From Cognatundibacterium curvum (lineage in GTDB: Bacteria > Pseudomonadota > Gammaproteobacteria > Burkholderiales > Burkholderiaceae_D): a DNA stretch of 64,000 bases. Shown here piece by piece: positions 23,869 through 33,342 of the stretch. The DNA lies in contig NZ_JACOGD010000002.1 in NCBI RefSeq assembly GCF_014284235.1, positions 62,001-126,000 of the forward strand. Reading direction: 5' to 3'. A model generated the notes under the pieces. The model made no database searches. It was not told the DNA's origin and was given only the letters and a program-made list of their open reading frames with translations. The translations under genes and the position numbers were made by a program. Positions within the stretch are counted from its first letter, which is position 1; every line of letters starts with the position of its first letter.

Positions 23869-25266
23869 ATGCAATTAAGCAGAATTGAATCAGACTCCAT
23901 GGGCAGTATCGCTGTCCCTGCCGACTGTTACTGGGGTGCGCAGACCGAGCGCTCGGTGCATCATTTTCCTATCGGGGTGGCGCGTTTCCGCTGGCAGCGT
24001 CCGGTCATCCGCGCACTTGGCATACTCAAGCGCGCAGCCGCAGAAGCGAATGTGGAACTGGGTGAACTGGAGCCACAGCTGGGGGCATGGATCATGCAGG
24101 CAGCCGATGAAGTCATCGCCGGAACGCTGGACCGGCACTTTCCTTTAGTGGTGTTTCAGACCGGCTCAGGTACGCAATCAAATATGAATGCGAATGAAGT
24201 GATATCCAATCGCGCCATCGAATTAGCGGGCGGTGTGATGGGCAGTAAGCAGCCGGTGCATCCGAATGATCATGTCAATCGCGGACAATCCTCCAACGAC
24301 ACTTTTCCGACTGCCATGCATATCGCCGTGGTGTCTGAATTGTTTGCACAGCTGTTCCCGTCCGTGACGCAATTGCGAAATACGCTGGCGCAGAAAGCGC
24401 AGGATTACCATGATGTGGTCAAGACCGGACGCACCCATTTACAGGATGCGACGCCGATTACCTTAGGGCAGGAAATAGGTGCCTGGGTGGCGCAAATCGA
24501 CTTTGGCCTGGCAGCGGTTCATTCGGCTTTGCCCGGCTTATACGATCTGGCCATCGGTGGTACGGCTGTCGGCACCGGCTTAAATGCGCATCCACAATTT
24601 GGTGATCTGGCTGCGAGCCGGATTGCGCAATTGACTGGGCAGCCATTTCGTTCTGCATCCAATAAATTCTTTGCCTTGTCTGCGCATGACGCTATGGTGC
24701 AGGTATCGGCGGCGCTCAGAACGCTGGCTGGTGGCCTGATGAAAATGGCCAATGATGTGCGCTGGCTGGCCAGTGGGCCGCGCTGCGGTATCGGTGAATT
24801 ACGCATACCGGAAACGGAGCCTGGCTCTTCTATCATGCCGGGCAAAGTAAATCCTACTCAGTGTGAAGCATTAACCATGGTTTGCGTACAGGTTTTTGGC
24901 AATGATGCGGCGGTCGCGTTTGCGGGTACGCAAGGGAATTTTCAGCTCAATGTATATAAGCCGGTGATGCTGCATAATGTGATGGAGAGCATTGCCTTGC
25001 TGGCAGATTCCTGTACTGCATTTGATCAGTTCTGTGCCAGCGGGATAGCGCCAGACCTGGATCGTATTCAAAGTAACCTGGAACGTAATCTGATGTTAGT
25101 GACGGCTTTGAATCGTCATATTGGTTATGACAAGGCCGCTGCCATCGCTAAAAAAGCGCAGCATGAAGGCAGCAGCCTGCGCGAAGCGGCACTGGCGCTC
25201 GCGTATGTCAGCCCGGCGCAATTCGATGCGTGGGTACAAGCGCTGGAAATGACCAGCAATCAATGA
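23869..25266 (+). CDS. fumC: Fumarate hydratase, class II
   Basis: Fe-independent fumarase, the TCA-cycle enzyme interconverting fumarate and malate. The 465-residue product carries [59 protein letters not shown] and the superfamily signature [13 protein letters not shown] with the mobile catalytic loop Ser. Length and motifs are complete. It appears to be a single-gene unit, convergent with the pqi operon. Confidence 0.97.
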   Translation: MQLSRIESDSMGSIAVPADCYWGAQTERSVHHFPIGVARFRWQRPVIRALGILKRAAAEANVELGELEPQLGAWIMQAADEVIAGTLDRHFPLVVFQTGSGTQSNMNANEVISNRAIELAGGVMGSKQPVHPNDHVNRGQSSNDTFPTAMHIAVVSELFAQLFPSVTQLRNTLAQKAQDYHDVVKTGRTHLQDATPITLGQEIGAWVAQIDFGLAAVHSALPGLYDLAIGGTAVGTGLNAHPQFGDLAASRIAQLTGQPFRSASNKFFALSAHDAMVQVSAALRTLAGGLMKMANDVRWLASGPRCGIGELRIPETEPGSSIMPGKVNPTQCEALTMVCVQVFGNDAAVAFAGTQGNFQLNVYKPVMLHNVMESIALLADSCTAFDQFCASGIAPDLDRIQSNLERNLMLVTALNRHIGYDKAAAIAKKAQHEGSSLREAALALAYVSPAQFDAWVQALEMTSNQ

Positions 25267-25291
25267 ACGCTCGCGCCGCCTTGCTCGCCTC

Positions 25292-25900
25292 TTAGCTGGC
25301 TTGCAAAGCTTTGATGTCAACAGCAATCGCAGTGCTAAGCTGGCGTATCGCATCGGATACGCTGGCGGCCAGTGCGGCATACTGAGGCGATGCCACCGGC
25401 ACAGTAATCAGCTGATGCTGGCGCCTGAGCGCTTTTCTATCCTTATCCAGCACGACCCAGCTGATATCGAGTTCAGCCGATTTTCCGGGCTTAAGCAGCA
25501 AACGCTGCACTTCTATTCTGAGCCGCAAACGCGGCAAACTGGCTTGCTCAGCAGGTTCAGTGGTGACCCAGGCTGAAGCTAAGCTGGTACGCAGATTTCC
25601 AGCCAGCGCAAGAGCTATCTGTTCCTCCAAGGGCGCCAGCCAGCGCTGATGTTCGAGCATGCTGAGCTCACCACTTTCATGTTGAACCACGAATTGTGGC
25701 CGGTTGATCGCATCCGGAATTTTGACACTTTCGATCAGAATTTCATAAGCCAGTGCGCTGGCCTCGCTGGCTGGCTTGGTTTGTCGCTCATAGTCCAGGC
25801 TGTAAAAACGTTCTGTGGCGGTGCTCGCACAACCGCTCAACGTCGCCATGACCGGCAGGCTGAGCAGGCAGATACACAGCCAGTGCTTACTTGTTTTCAT
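25292..25900 (-). CDS. pqiC: PqiC-type ABC transport auxiliary lipoprotein
   Basis: A 202-residue protein with lipobox LSGC (Cys 24) and the auxiliary-lipoprotein fold: RFYSLDYERQ, ILIESVKIPDAINRPQFVVQHESGELSMLEHQRWLAPLEEQIALALAGNL. PqiC sits in the outer membrane and binds the PqiB needle in envelope lipid transport. Its ATG overlaps the end of pqiB by 14 bp. It is the last gene of pqiA-pqiA-pqiB-pqiC. Confidence 0.9.
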   Translation of the reverse strand: MKTSKHWLCICLLSLPVMATLSGCASTATERFYSLDYERQTKPASEASALAYEILIESVKIPDAINRPQFVVQHESGELSMLEHQRWLAPLEEQIALALAGNLRTSLASAWVTTEPAEQASLPRLRLRIEVQRLLLKPGKSAELDISWVVLDKDRKALRRQHQLITVPVASPQYAALAASVSDAIRQLSTAIAVDIKALQAS

Positions 25901-27557
25901 TTTTAGGTTTTTCCTTACCGTAGATGAGTGCTTCTGGATGGCGTTCCAGCATATCAGCCAGATTCGCTAAGGCACGCGCTGACTTCGCCACTTGCTTTAA
26001 TGATTCGCGCATATCCTGTTGCAAAGGCGCGCCTTCGGCCAGTACAGAATTGGCGTGATTGAGCGTGGTACGGGCATCTTTCAACGTCGCAGTGAGTTCT
26101 GGTGTCACATCGCTGTCGATACGACGCGTGAGTTTTTCTGTGTTTTCCAGCGTCTTATTCAGAGTCGCGATGGCGGTAAGCAAATCGGCAGACATTTTAT
26201 CGAGAGGCAGCCGGTCGACTTTCTTGGCAATGCGTCCTACCGTATCCTGAATTTCACCCAGCCCACCACCTATAGTCGGCAGCACCGGGACTTCGCTATT
26301 CCAGTCTATTTTTGCAGCGGGTGCATCAGGAAAAAAATCCAGCGCGATATACAGTTGACCTGTCAGCAGATTACCGGTGCGCTGCTGGGCCCGTAAACCG
26401 GAAGCGGTCAGGCTGTTCAGTAAGGCCTTTTCTTTGGCCATTGTTTCATCATCCGGTGCATTGGCACCTGAGCGCAAACGCGTGCGCAGGCGATCCGGAT
26501 AAATGCTGACCTCGACCGGAAAGCGTGGGATCTTTCCATCACTGCCGAAATCAACACCGATTGATTTCACTTCCCCGATCACGATGCCACGCAAATCCAC
26601 TGGAGCGCCTTTGCTCAGACCACGCAAGGACTCTTGAAAATACATAACAAAGCTGCGTACCCGGGTATCGGGTGCACGCAAGGCTTCTTCGCGGTTGTCA
26701 AACAAAGAGTACACACTACCTTCAAATGCGGGTTTCTCGTCCGGGATCGCATCGTCCCGGTTTTGAAATGCCAGACCACCTTCGATCACCGAAGTCAGCG
26801 ATTCAGCTGATAATTTGACGCCATTCGCATCCAGCGTCATTTCCATGCCACTGGCATGCCAAAAGCGTGTATCCGCATTCACATACTGGTCATACGGCGC
26901 ATTGATAAACACCCTGAGTGTGACCCCTTTGCCATCCGGGTCCAGACTGAACTTCGTTACGTGACCTGCGTTGATGTGGCGGAACAGGATAGGCGAACCG
27001 TAGGTAATCGAACCAATTTGCTTACCACGTAACACGAATTCTTTACCGACTGAATCGCGTGTCACCAGCGGCGGACTTTCCAAACCATCGAAGTCATCTT
27101 TCATGTCAGGCGAGGTACCCGCATCAACGCTGATGTAGGCGCCAGACAGCAGGGTACTTAGCCCTGACACTGAACCACCTGAAATGCGTGGCCGCACTAC
27201 AAAAAAACGGGTGTCGCTGGATAATAAATCGGCAGCGCTTTTAATCAGTTGCGCTGTAACGATCACGCTTTTCCGGTCTTGCGACAGGCTCAGTGCTTTG
27301 ATTTGTCCGACATCGACATCCTTGAAACGTAACTTGGTTTTGCCGACTTCCAGACCTTCCGCCGATTTGAAACTGATGGTGATGACCGGGCCGCGGCTGG
27401 TGATATTGTGTATCAGCAGCCACAAGCCTATCAGTGCGGCGATCACTGGAATGATCCACACCACAGTAGGATATTTTCGCCGTGGCCGCACTACCAGCGC
27501 AGGAGCCTCAGTAACAGCGTTTGTTGCCTGCGTATCGACAGGTGTAGGTTCATTCAT
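25887..27557 (-). CDS. pqiB: Intermembrane transport protein PqiB (MCE domains)
   Basis: About 556 residues: one N-terminal membrane helix (VVWIIPVIAALIGLWLLIHNI), then three MCE/MlaD repeats (first GPVITISFKSAEGLEVGKTKLRFKDVDVG; second with GKQIGSITYGSPILFRHINAGHV; third with LRGLSKGAPVDLRGIVIGEVKSIGVDF). A C-terminal helical segment is rich in KTLENTEKLTR. PqiB forms a periplasm-spanning tube for lipid traffic. The ATG at 27557 lies inside the end of the upstream pqiA gene; a TTG at 27569 is the alternative. Confidence 0.95.
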   Translation of the reverse strand: MNEPTPVDTQATNAVTEAPALVVRPRRKYPTVVWIIPVIAALIGLWLLIHNITSRGPVITISFKSAEGLEVGKTKLRFKDVDVGQIKALSLSQDRKSVIVTAQLIKSAADLLSSDTRFFVVRPRISGGSVSGLSTLLSGAYISVDAGTSPDMKDDFDGLESPPLVTRDSVGKEFVLRGKQIGSITYGSPILFRHINAGHVTKFSLDPDGKGVTLRVFINAPYDQYVNADTRFWHASGMEMTLDANGVKLSAESLTSVIEGGLAFQNRDDAIPDEKPAFEGSVYSLFDNREEALRAPDTRVRSFVMYFQESLRGLSKGAPVDLRGIVIGEVKSIGVDFGSDGKIPRFPVEVSIYPDRLRTRLRSGANAPDDETMAKEKALLNSLTASGLRAQQRTGNLLTGQLYIALDFFPDAPAAKIDWNSEVPVLPTIGGGLGEIQDTVGRIAKKVDRLPLDKMSADLLTAIATLNKTLENTEKLTRRIDSDVTPELTATLKDARTTLNHANSVLAEGAPLQQDMRESLKQVAKSARALANLADMLERHPEALIYGKEKPKNENK

Positions 27558-28212
27558 GATGGGTCTCAATCGTATCCCAGATTAAACGTGAATCAAAATG
27601 CTGAGCTGACAGCATGGTCAGCACCACCACAGCAGCAAAAGCGAAAGCGCCACCACCCGGATACACTGAAGCGAGGCTTTGAAACTGTACCAGCGCCACC
27701 AGTACCATCACCACATAGATATCCAGCATGGACCAGCGACCAACTGCCTCCACCAGACGGAACAGCCGGGTGCGCGGCAAAGGCAGCCAGCGTGAGCGAC
27801 GCCAGCTGCTGATCAGTAACAGGGTCAGCGAAAATAACTTCAGCAGCGGCACCATTATGCTGGCGAAGAAAACCAGCAGGGCCAGCGGCCATGAGCCAGT
27901 CGACAGCAATACCACCACGCCGCTTAGTATGGTGTCATCCTCTGCGCCGAAGATGGTTTCGGTATGCATGACGGGCAGCAGGTTAGCCGGTATGTACAGG
28001 ATGTAGGCGGCGATCAGATAGGCTGCCGCTTTACTCAGTGAATGCGGATCGCGCAGATGTAAATGGGCGCCGCAACGTTCGCAATGAGGCCCTGCCTGCA
28101 CCGGGCAAAAGGCTTCGCATACCGGACAGCTCAGATAACCGGCCTGTGCGCCGCTGTTGCCCTGGATATGAGGCTGGCGTTGGTTTTCAGTCATATCAGT
28201 CATATCAGCCAT
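27550..28212 (-). CDS. pqiA: Paraquat-inducible protein A, second half
   Basis: A ~220-residue integral membrane protein. An N-terminal rubredoxin-like zinc site (CPVC, then CERCGA) is followed by four membrane helices (AAYLIAAYILYIPANLLPVM, LLSTGSWPLALLVFFASIMVPLLKL, LDIYVVMVLVALVQF, AFAFAAVVVLTMLSAQHFD). E. coli PqiA contains two such halves in one chain; here they are separate overlapping genes. The start at 28212 has a good GGGAG ribosome site; 28224 is the alternative. Confidence 0.9.
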   Translation of the reverse strand: MADMTDMTENQRQPHIQGNSGAQAGYLSCPVCEAFCPVQAGPHCERCGAHLHLRDPHSLSKAAAYLIAAYILYIPANLLPVMHTETIFGAEDDTILSGVVVLLSTGSWPLALLVFFASIMVPLLKLFSLTLLLISSWRRSRWLPLPRTRLFRLVEAVGRWSMLDIYVVMVLVALVQFQSLASVYPGGGAFAFAAVVVLTMLSAQHFDSRLIWDTIETHHE

Positions 28213-28828
28213 GCTGACTCCCACGCTGTGCCCATAGCCATAAATTACGCGGTGTCAGCATGCTGCTCATGATGGCGCTGCAGACGATCAGACCGGCACA
28301 AGACCAGAACGCAGGGCCGATGATGATTTCAGCTAAATCCTGAAGTTTAACCAGTGACACCAGCAAGCCCAGCATGAATACTTCTATCATGCTCCAGGGC
28401 CGGATTTTCTGCAAAATAAGGATAGGTGTCGCCAGTTTGTGGGCTGATATGTGACCGCGTAAAGACAGCACCGTCACATAAATTTCCAGCCCAATTTGTA
28501 ATGCAGGAATCAGCAGCGTAGTCAGCATCACCAGCAAGGATAAGATATGCATATCCTTATCCCACATCGCTAAAGCAGCACCCAGCAAAGTCGCTTCCCT
28601 GCTGGTCTGCTGCAGGTTCAGAGCCATTAAAGGAAACAGATTCATGATGCCAAACAGGATGGCCGCAGTCAGTGTCAACGCCAAAGTCTGCTCAGGTGTG
28701 GCACCTGAATGTTTCATCAGCTTCGCTTCGCAACGCGGACAGTAAGCAGACTCACCGGGCGCTAGTACAACGACTGCAGAAATCAGATCACATTCGTGAC
28801 ATACAAGCAGTTTGGTTGATGTGGTCAT
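28205..28828 (-). CDS. pqiA: Paraquat-inducible protein A, first half
   Basis: A ~207-residue membrane protein, first gene of the pqi operon. It has a zinc site CHEC...CPRCEAKL, then ILFGIMNLFPLMALNLQQ, LLGAALAMWDKDMHILSLLVMLTTLLIPALQI and IEVFMLGLLVSLVKLQDLAEI, the PqiA helix pattern. Start 28828 (MTTSTKLLVCHEC) has CAGGAG upstream; the frame is open to 28882. It pairs with the next pqiA-like gene to form a complete PqiA unit, which presumably feeds lipids to PqiB at the inner membrane. Confidence 0.9.
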   Translation of the reverse strand: MTTSTKLLVCHECDLISAVVVLAPGESAYCPRCEAKLMKHSGATPEQTLALTLTAAILFGIMNLFPLMALNLQQTSREATLLGAALAMWDKDMHILSLLVMLTTLLIPALQIGLEIYVTVLSLRGHISAHKLATPILILQKIRPWSMIEVFMLGLLVSLVKLQDLAEIIIGPAFWSCAGLIVCSAIMSSMLTPRNLWLWAQRGSQHG

Positions 28829-29051
28829 GGATAAGTACGACTCCTGAGATAAAGTGTTACGCCAGACATAACGAAAAAACACTATACCTGCAAATGATGA
28901 ATTCTTTACGACTAAGTATTAAATGGTATTTCCCGAAAGTATTTTGGAGCTGATCGAGGCCACATTTTCCCGCGTTATGCCAGCCTGACTTCCCAATCGG
29001 GCTTTAGGGTTCTGCGCTACACTGGCTGCTTTTTTCAGCACGGGTGTTTCG

Positions 29052-29741
29052 ATGCAAAGTGTGTCCAAAAAATATGAGTGGGTATTGTTCGATGCCGATG
29101 AAACCCTGTTTCACTTTGATGCTTATCGTGGCTTGCAGGCGATGTTTGCAGAGTTTGGCATTGCGTTTGCCGAAACAGATTACGCAGCTTATCAAGTCGT
29201 GAACAAGGGCTTATGGCAGCGCTATCAGGAACATCAAATCAGTGCCAGCGATGTGCAGCAATTGCGCTTCACCAGTTGGGCAGAGCGCTTGTCTACTACG
29301 CCTGCTGCCTTGAACCAGGCTTTCCTGCATGCGATGGCGGAGATCAGCACTCCCATCGATGGTGTCCCTGAACTACTGCAAACCCTGCATGGCAATACGA
29401 AGATGGGCATTATCACCAATGGTTTTACGCAATTACAGCGCATACGTCTGGAGCGTACCGGCTTACAGGCGTATTTTGAAGTGCTGGTGGTATCGGAGGA
29501 AGTCGGCGTGGCCAAGCCGGGTCAGCAGATTTTTGATCATGCGCTAGAGCAGATGGGGCATCCTGTGCGTTCTGCGGTGCTGATGGTCGGCGACACGCTG
29601 GAATCCGATATTCTCGGTGGCTTGCAAGCCGGGATGGATACCTGCTGGCTCAATCCTGCCCAAAAAGCTGGCACGCCCGGTATCGCGCCGACCTTTGAAG
29701 TGACTAATCACCATATGCTGAAAACGCTGTTGACTGCGTAA
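29052..29741 (+). CDS. yjjG: HAD-family pyrimidine 5'-nucleotidase YjjG
   Basis: A 229-residue HAD phosphatase: motif I VLFDADETLFHFD, motif II GIITNGFTQLQ, motif III K in GVAKPGQQIFDHAL and motif IV VGDTLESDILGG. YjjG hydrolyses dUMP, dTMP and non-canonical pyrimidine nucleotides in the cytosol. The DADETLF and TNGFTQLQ wording is typical of YjjG rather than other HADs. It stands alone between pqiA (divergent) and the AAA+ gene; the following 250 bp hold no gene. Confidence 0.9.
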   Translation: MQSVSKKYEWVLFDADETLFHFDAYRGLQAMFAEFGIAFAETDYAAYQVVNKGLWQRYQEHQISASDVQQLRFTSWAERLSTTPAALNQAFLHAMAEISTPIDGVPELLQTLHGNTKMGIITNGFTQLQRIRLERTGLQAYFEVLVVSEEVGVAKPGQQIFDHALEQMGHPVRSAVLMVGDTLESDILGGLQAGMDTCWLNPAQKAGTPGIAPTFEVTNHHMLKTLLTA

Positions 29742-29992
29742 CTTTGACCACAAGCACGGCGATTGTCCCCTGTATGACACGCTTTGTGACCGGTATAGCG
29801 GGCGTATCTGCTTCTGTATCAAACCACGCGTAAAAAATATTTTTTCGGCATGGCGCTTTTGTGGCGCGCTTTGCGTCTTTAGAGCATCAGGCCGGATTCC
29901 GTGTATTTCACCTCGCCAGCAGGCGCCCGGGATTTCCGTCGAATGAATGGCATTTTTCCATTCAGGCTTGAGCTTCAACAAGGTGCATAGCG

Positions 29993-32900
29993 ATGTCAGA
30001 TACAGAGATAGAAGTCCCTTTGCCGGTTGCGCAGCGCTTACAGGCAGCACGCGCTGCCTATGCCGACGCCGAACAACACTACCAGGCTTGCAATCAGGCT
30101 TTGCAAAGTCATCAGGCCGGTGTGCAGGCGATACAGCAGCAGGCGCAAGAACAACTGCCTAAGGTGGTAGAGGCTGTACGCCAGGAACTGCTGGCTGAAC
30201 AGCTGAAGAAAACGCCTTGGAAGCCAGCCTTATTGTTGAAGGGCCTGCAACATCGTTTTCCGTTTGCCAATTGGGTTGGCTGGTTGTATCTGCTCGGTAT
30301 CACGTATTTTTTTGGATTTTTTGGCCTGATGCGGGCTAATTTTGCACTTGGTCTGCCTTACCTGGTTTCCGGCTTGTTCAGCTTCACGGGATTGCTGTTC
30401 GTCTGGTTGCCATATATCGCGATGGTACGTACAGCCAGACGTGGCAGCGCGCTGCAAGAGCTGAAAAAGCAATATCAACAGCTCGATGAGCAATTGGCAA
30501 AGGCCAGTATTCACTTACTGGCCTTTGCCGGCAAAGAATCCGGTGATCCTAAGTATCCTTACTCTGCTGTGATTTATCCGGGTGAAAACCCATCTGAGCT
30601 GGGCTGCACCAGCTTCCGCCTTGGACAGGTCGCTAAACGTTATCTGGGTGCCTCGTTGCTGCAATTCACCGAGCAGGGGCAGTCGGCCCAGCCTAAGCGT
30701 GCCTGGCTGGCTTATTTGCCAGAGCAAAAAAAACTGCTGCTGGAAGGCGAACATTACTTTTTTATGGCAGAACGTTGTCAGCCACACTGGATGGACTTAC
30801 TTAGTCAGCACCATGCAAGTCTGCAACAGGTGGTTGCGGCCAGCCAGTCTGTGCGCGCCGCTTATCAGGTATTGGAAGCCGCACACCAGCAATTGCAGAA
30901 ATGCGAACAACTGGTCAGTCTCTGGCGCGAAGTTGCGGTTCCGGATGCGCTGGCGGATAAGCTGATCAAGCTGGTCGATTTATTTGCAAGCCGCTCGGAA
31001 GTTTCACCTAAAGGGATTTTGCTGTACGGACCACCTGGTACTGGTAAAACAACGATTGCTGAATTGCTCGCAAAAACAGCGGATGTGCATTTCATGAGCG
31101 TCAGTGAGTCGGATCTGAAAGGCAGTTACCAGGGGCATACCTCACCCAAAGTCAAAGCAGTATTTGAAGCTACGCGTAAACAGAGTCCATGCATATTGTT
31201 TGTGGATGAGTGTGAAGGCATCTTCAAGCGCCGTGGCGGTGCCAGTTCAAGTGGTGTGAATTTCGATGATGAACTGGTCAAAGAATTCTTGAGTCAGTGG
31301 GGCGGCATCGCGCAGAGCGGGCAGGTGATGGTGGTGGGTGCTACCAATCTGCGCGATGGCATTGATGATGCAATATTGTCGCGTTTCACCAGTGTGGTGG
31401 AAGTTGGTTTGCCGGATGCGCGTAACCGCGAAAAAATTCTGAAAGCAGAATTGCTTAAGGCCAAGCTGATCGCCCCTGCAGAGATGAAAGCCATCGTGCG
31501 CGAAACCAGCGGCATGAGCGGGCGCGACCTGCATCAGCTGGTGATCGCCATCGCGGCTGAGCTGGCGGGGCGCAATGATCCGGAGGCGGCTGAAATCCTC
31601 AAGGAAGTCAGGCGTCAGCGCGGTAAAAATTCCAGCGAGGTCAGTGATCTGGGCTGGGACGATATCGTCTTACCGGAGCTGGTGAAAAAGTCGTTTATTA
31701 ATCTGGGTAAGATGCTGCGCAATAGCGAAGAGCTGAAAAAGAGTGGTATTGATACCCCGCGTGGCGCCTTGCTGTGGGGCCCGCCGGGTACCGGTAAGAC
31801 CCAGCTGGCGCGGGTGTTGGCGAATGAGGCCGGACTGGCTTTTCTGACCTGTACCACGGCTGAACTGAAGCAGGGCACGGTAGGCCGCTCCGGTAATGCG
31901 GTACGCAGTCTGTTTGAACGTGCGCGTAATCAGTCACCCTGCATCCTGTTCATCGATGAAATCGAAATTCTGGCACCGGCGCGCGGTGCACAGAACAGCA
32001 CTTCGGCGACCGAAGAAGTGGTTGGCCAGCTGTTACAGGAAATGGATGGCGCAAAAAGTCATCAGGGGCTGGTGTTTGTGCTGGCCGCCTCGAATTTGCC
32101 GGATCAGATTGATAGTGCTGTGTTATCACGTCTGGAGCAAAAACTGGAACTGCCTTTACCTGACCGTGGTAGCCGCGAAGCGATCCTGCAAAGCTTATTG
32201 CGTAAGAAGCCGCTGGGCTTTGATTTGATTGAAGCAGCAGCGACGCTGGGCAAGATGACGGAAGGGAAATCCGGACGCGACTTGCGTACCCTGGTCGAAG
32301 TCGCGGCGCGCAAGGCCACTGAACGTGCCTTGCTGAGTGGTGAGGATATCCACCCTGAACGTAATCCAGTTTGTCTGCAGATGGATGATTTGCTGCAGCA
32401 ATTAGAAGACAGTAAGCAATCGACTAAGGTTGAAACTTTAAGCTGGGATGATATTGTGCTGCCGGATGAATTGCGGCAGCAGTTTGAAGCACTGGGTCGC
32501 ATGATACGCAATGCGGAGCAGCTCAAGGCCAGCGGTATCAATGCACCGCGCAGCGCCTTATTGTGGGGCCCGCCGGGCACAGGTAAGACACAGCTGGCCA
32601 GGGTACTCGCGAGTCAGTCTGGCTTATCCTTTTTTGCCCCTTCCACGGCTGAGATACAGAAGCAATGGATAGGTCACTCGGGAACTGCTGTGAAAGCGAT
32701 GTTTGACAAGGCGCGCAGTCAGTCACCCTGCATCCTGTTCATCGATGAAATGGAAATTCTGGCGGCCAAACGGGGTGAACACAGCAAATCCTTTTCTGAA
32801 GAAATCATCGGTCAGCTGTTACAGGAAATGGATGGCGCACAAAGCAAGCAGGGACAAGTGTTCGTACTGGCTGCGTCCAATCATCCGGAACTGATCGACC

Positions 32901-33229
32901 CGGCAGTGTTATCGCGTTTTGCCCAGAAAATTGAATTGCCTTTGCCTGACCTGGCGGCACGTCAGACGATAGTGCGGCAATTGCTGCGTGATAAACCGCT
33001 GGCCTTTGATGCGGATATTGCCAGTCTGGAACTGGCCGCACGCACCGAGGGCAAGTCCGGGCGTGATTTGCGCAGTCTGATTGAGATCGCTTCGAATCAG
33101 GCCACCACCCGTTGTCTGCTGCGTGGTGATATTGATCCGGTTACTAATCCCATCCACATAGAATTGCAGGATCTGACCCGGCAATTAGAGGAAACTGTGA
33201 CGCAGACTGAGATCAGATCTGTCGTCTGA
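29993..33229 (+). CDS. Membrane-anchored protein with three AAA+ ATPase modules
   Basis: A 1078-residue protein. Residues 10-75 are a predicted coiled coil and ~93-146 form two membrane helices (WVGWLYLLGITYFFGFFGLM; LPYLVSGLFSFTGLLFVWLP). Three CDC48/FtsH-like AAA+ modules follow, with Walker A GPPGTGKT at about 346, 596 and 859. Their Walker B motifs are ILFVDECEGIF, ILFIDEIEIL and ILFIDEMEIL. Modules 2 and 3 are nearly duplicates, each introduced by LSWDDIVLP-type linkers; module 1 is more diverged (DECEG). No protease domain is present. A role as a membrane-linked unfoldase or segregase is inferred. It is transcribed alone and ends at a strong terminator. Confidence 0.85.
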   Translation: MSDTEIEVPLPVAQRLQAARAAYADAEQHYQACNQALQSHQAGVQAIQQQAQEQLPKVVEAVRQELLAEQLKKTPWKPALLLKGLQHRFPFANWVGWLYLLGITYFFGFFGLMRANFALGLPYLVSGLFSFTGLLFVWLPYIAMVRTARRGSALQELKKQYQQLDEQLAKASIHLLAFAGKESGDPKYPYSAVIYPGENPSELGCTSFRLGQVAKRYLGASLLQFTEQGQSAQPKRAWLAYLPEQKKLLLEGEHYFFMAERCQPHWMDLLSQHHASLQQVVAASQSVRAAYQVLEAAHQQLQKCEQLVSLWREVAVPDALADKLIKLVDLFASRSEVSPKGILLYGPPGTGKTTIAELLAKTADVHFMSVSESDLKGSYQGHTSPKVKAVFEATRKQSPCILFVDECEGIFKRRGGASSSGVNFDDELVKEFLSQWGGIAQSGQVMVVGATNLRDGIDDAILSRFTSVVEVGLPDARNREKILKAELLKAKLIAPAEMKAIVRETSGMSGRDLHQLVIAIAAELAGRNDPEAAEILKEVRRQRGKNSSEVSDLGWDDIVLPELVKKSFINLGKMLRNSEELKKSGIDTPRGALLWGPPGTGKTQLARVLANEAGLAFLTCTTAELKQGTVGRSGNAVRSLFERARNQSPCILFIDEIEILAPARGAQNSTSATEEVVGQLLQEMDGAKSHQGLVFVLAASNLPDQIDSAVLSRLEQKLELPLPDRGSREAILQSLLRKKPLGFDLIEAAATLGKMTEGKSGRDLRTLVEVAARKATERALLSGEDIHPERNPVCLQMDDLLQQLEDSKQSTKVETLSWDDIVLPDELRQQFEALGRMIRNAEQLKASGINAPRSALLWGPPGTGKTQLARVLASQSGLSFFAPSTAEIQKQWIGHSGTAVKAMFDKARSQSPCILFIDEMEILAAKRGEHSKSFSEEIIGQLLQEMDGAQSKQGQVFVLAASNHPELIDPAVLSRFAQKIELPLPDLAARQTIVRQLLRDKPLAFDADIASLELAARTEGKSGRDLRSLIEIASNQATTRCLLRGDIDPVTNPIHIELQDLTRQLEETVTQTEIRSVV

Positions 33230-33232
33230 TGC

Positions 33233-33264
33233 AAAAAAGGGAGCCCGCGGGCTCCCTTTTTTTT
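33233..33264 (+). terminator. Rho-independent terminator of the AAA+ gene
   Basis: AAAAAAGGGAGCCC-GC-GGGCTCCC followed by eight T; an almost perfect palindrome 3 bp after the stop. Confidence 0.9.
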
Positions 33265-33342
33265 GTGCCTGATTCTGTCTGAATCTGTACGAATCTGCCT
33301 GAATCTGCCTGAATCTGCTTAATGGCTATCGCCTATGACCTG

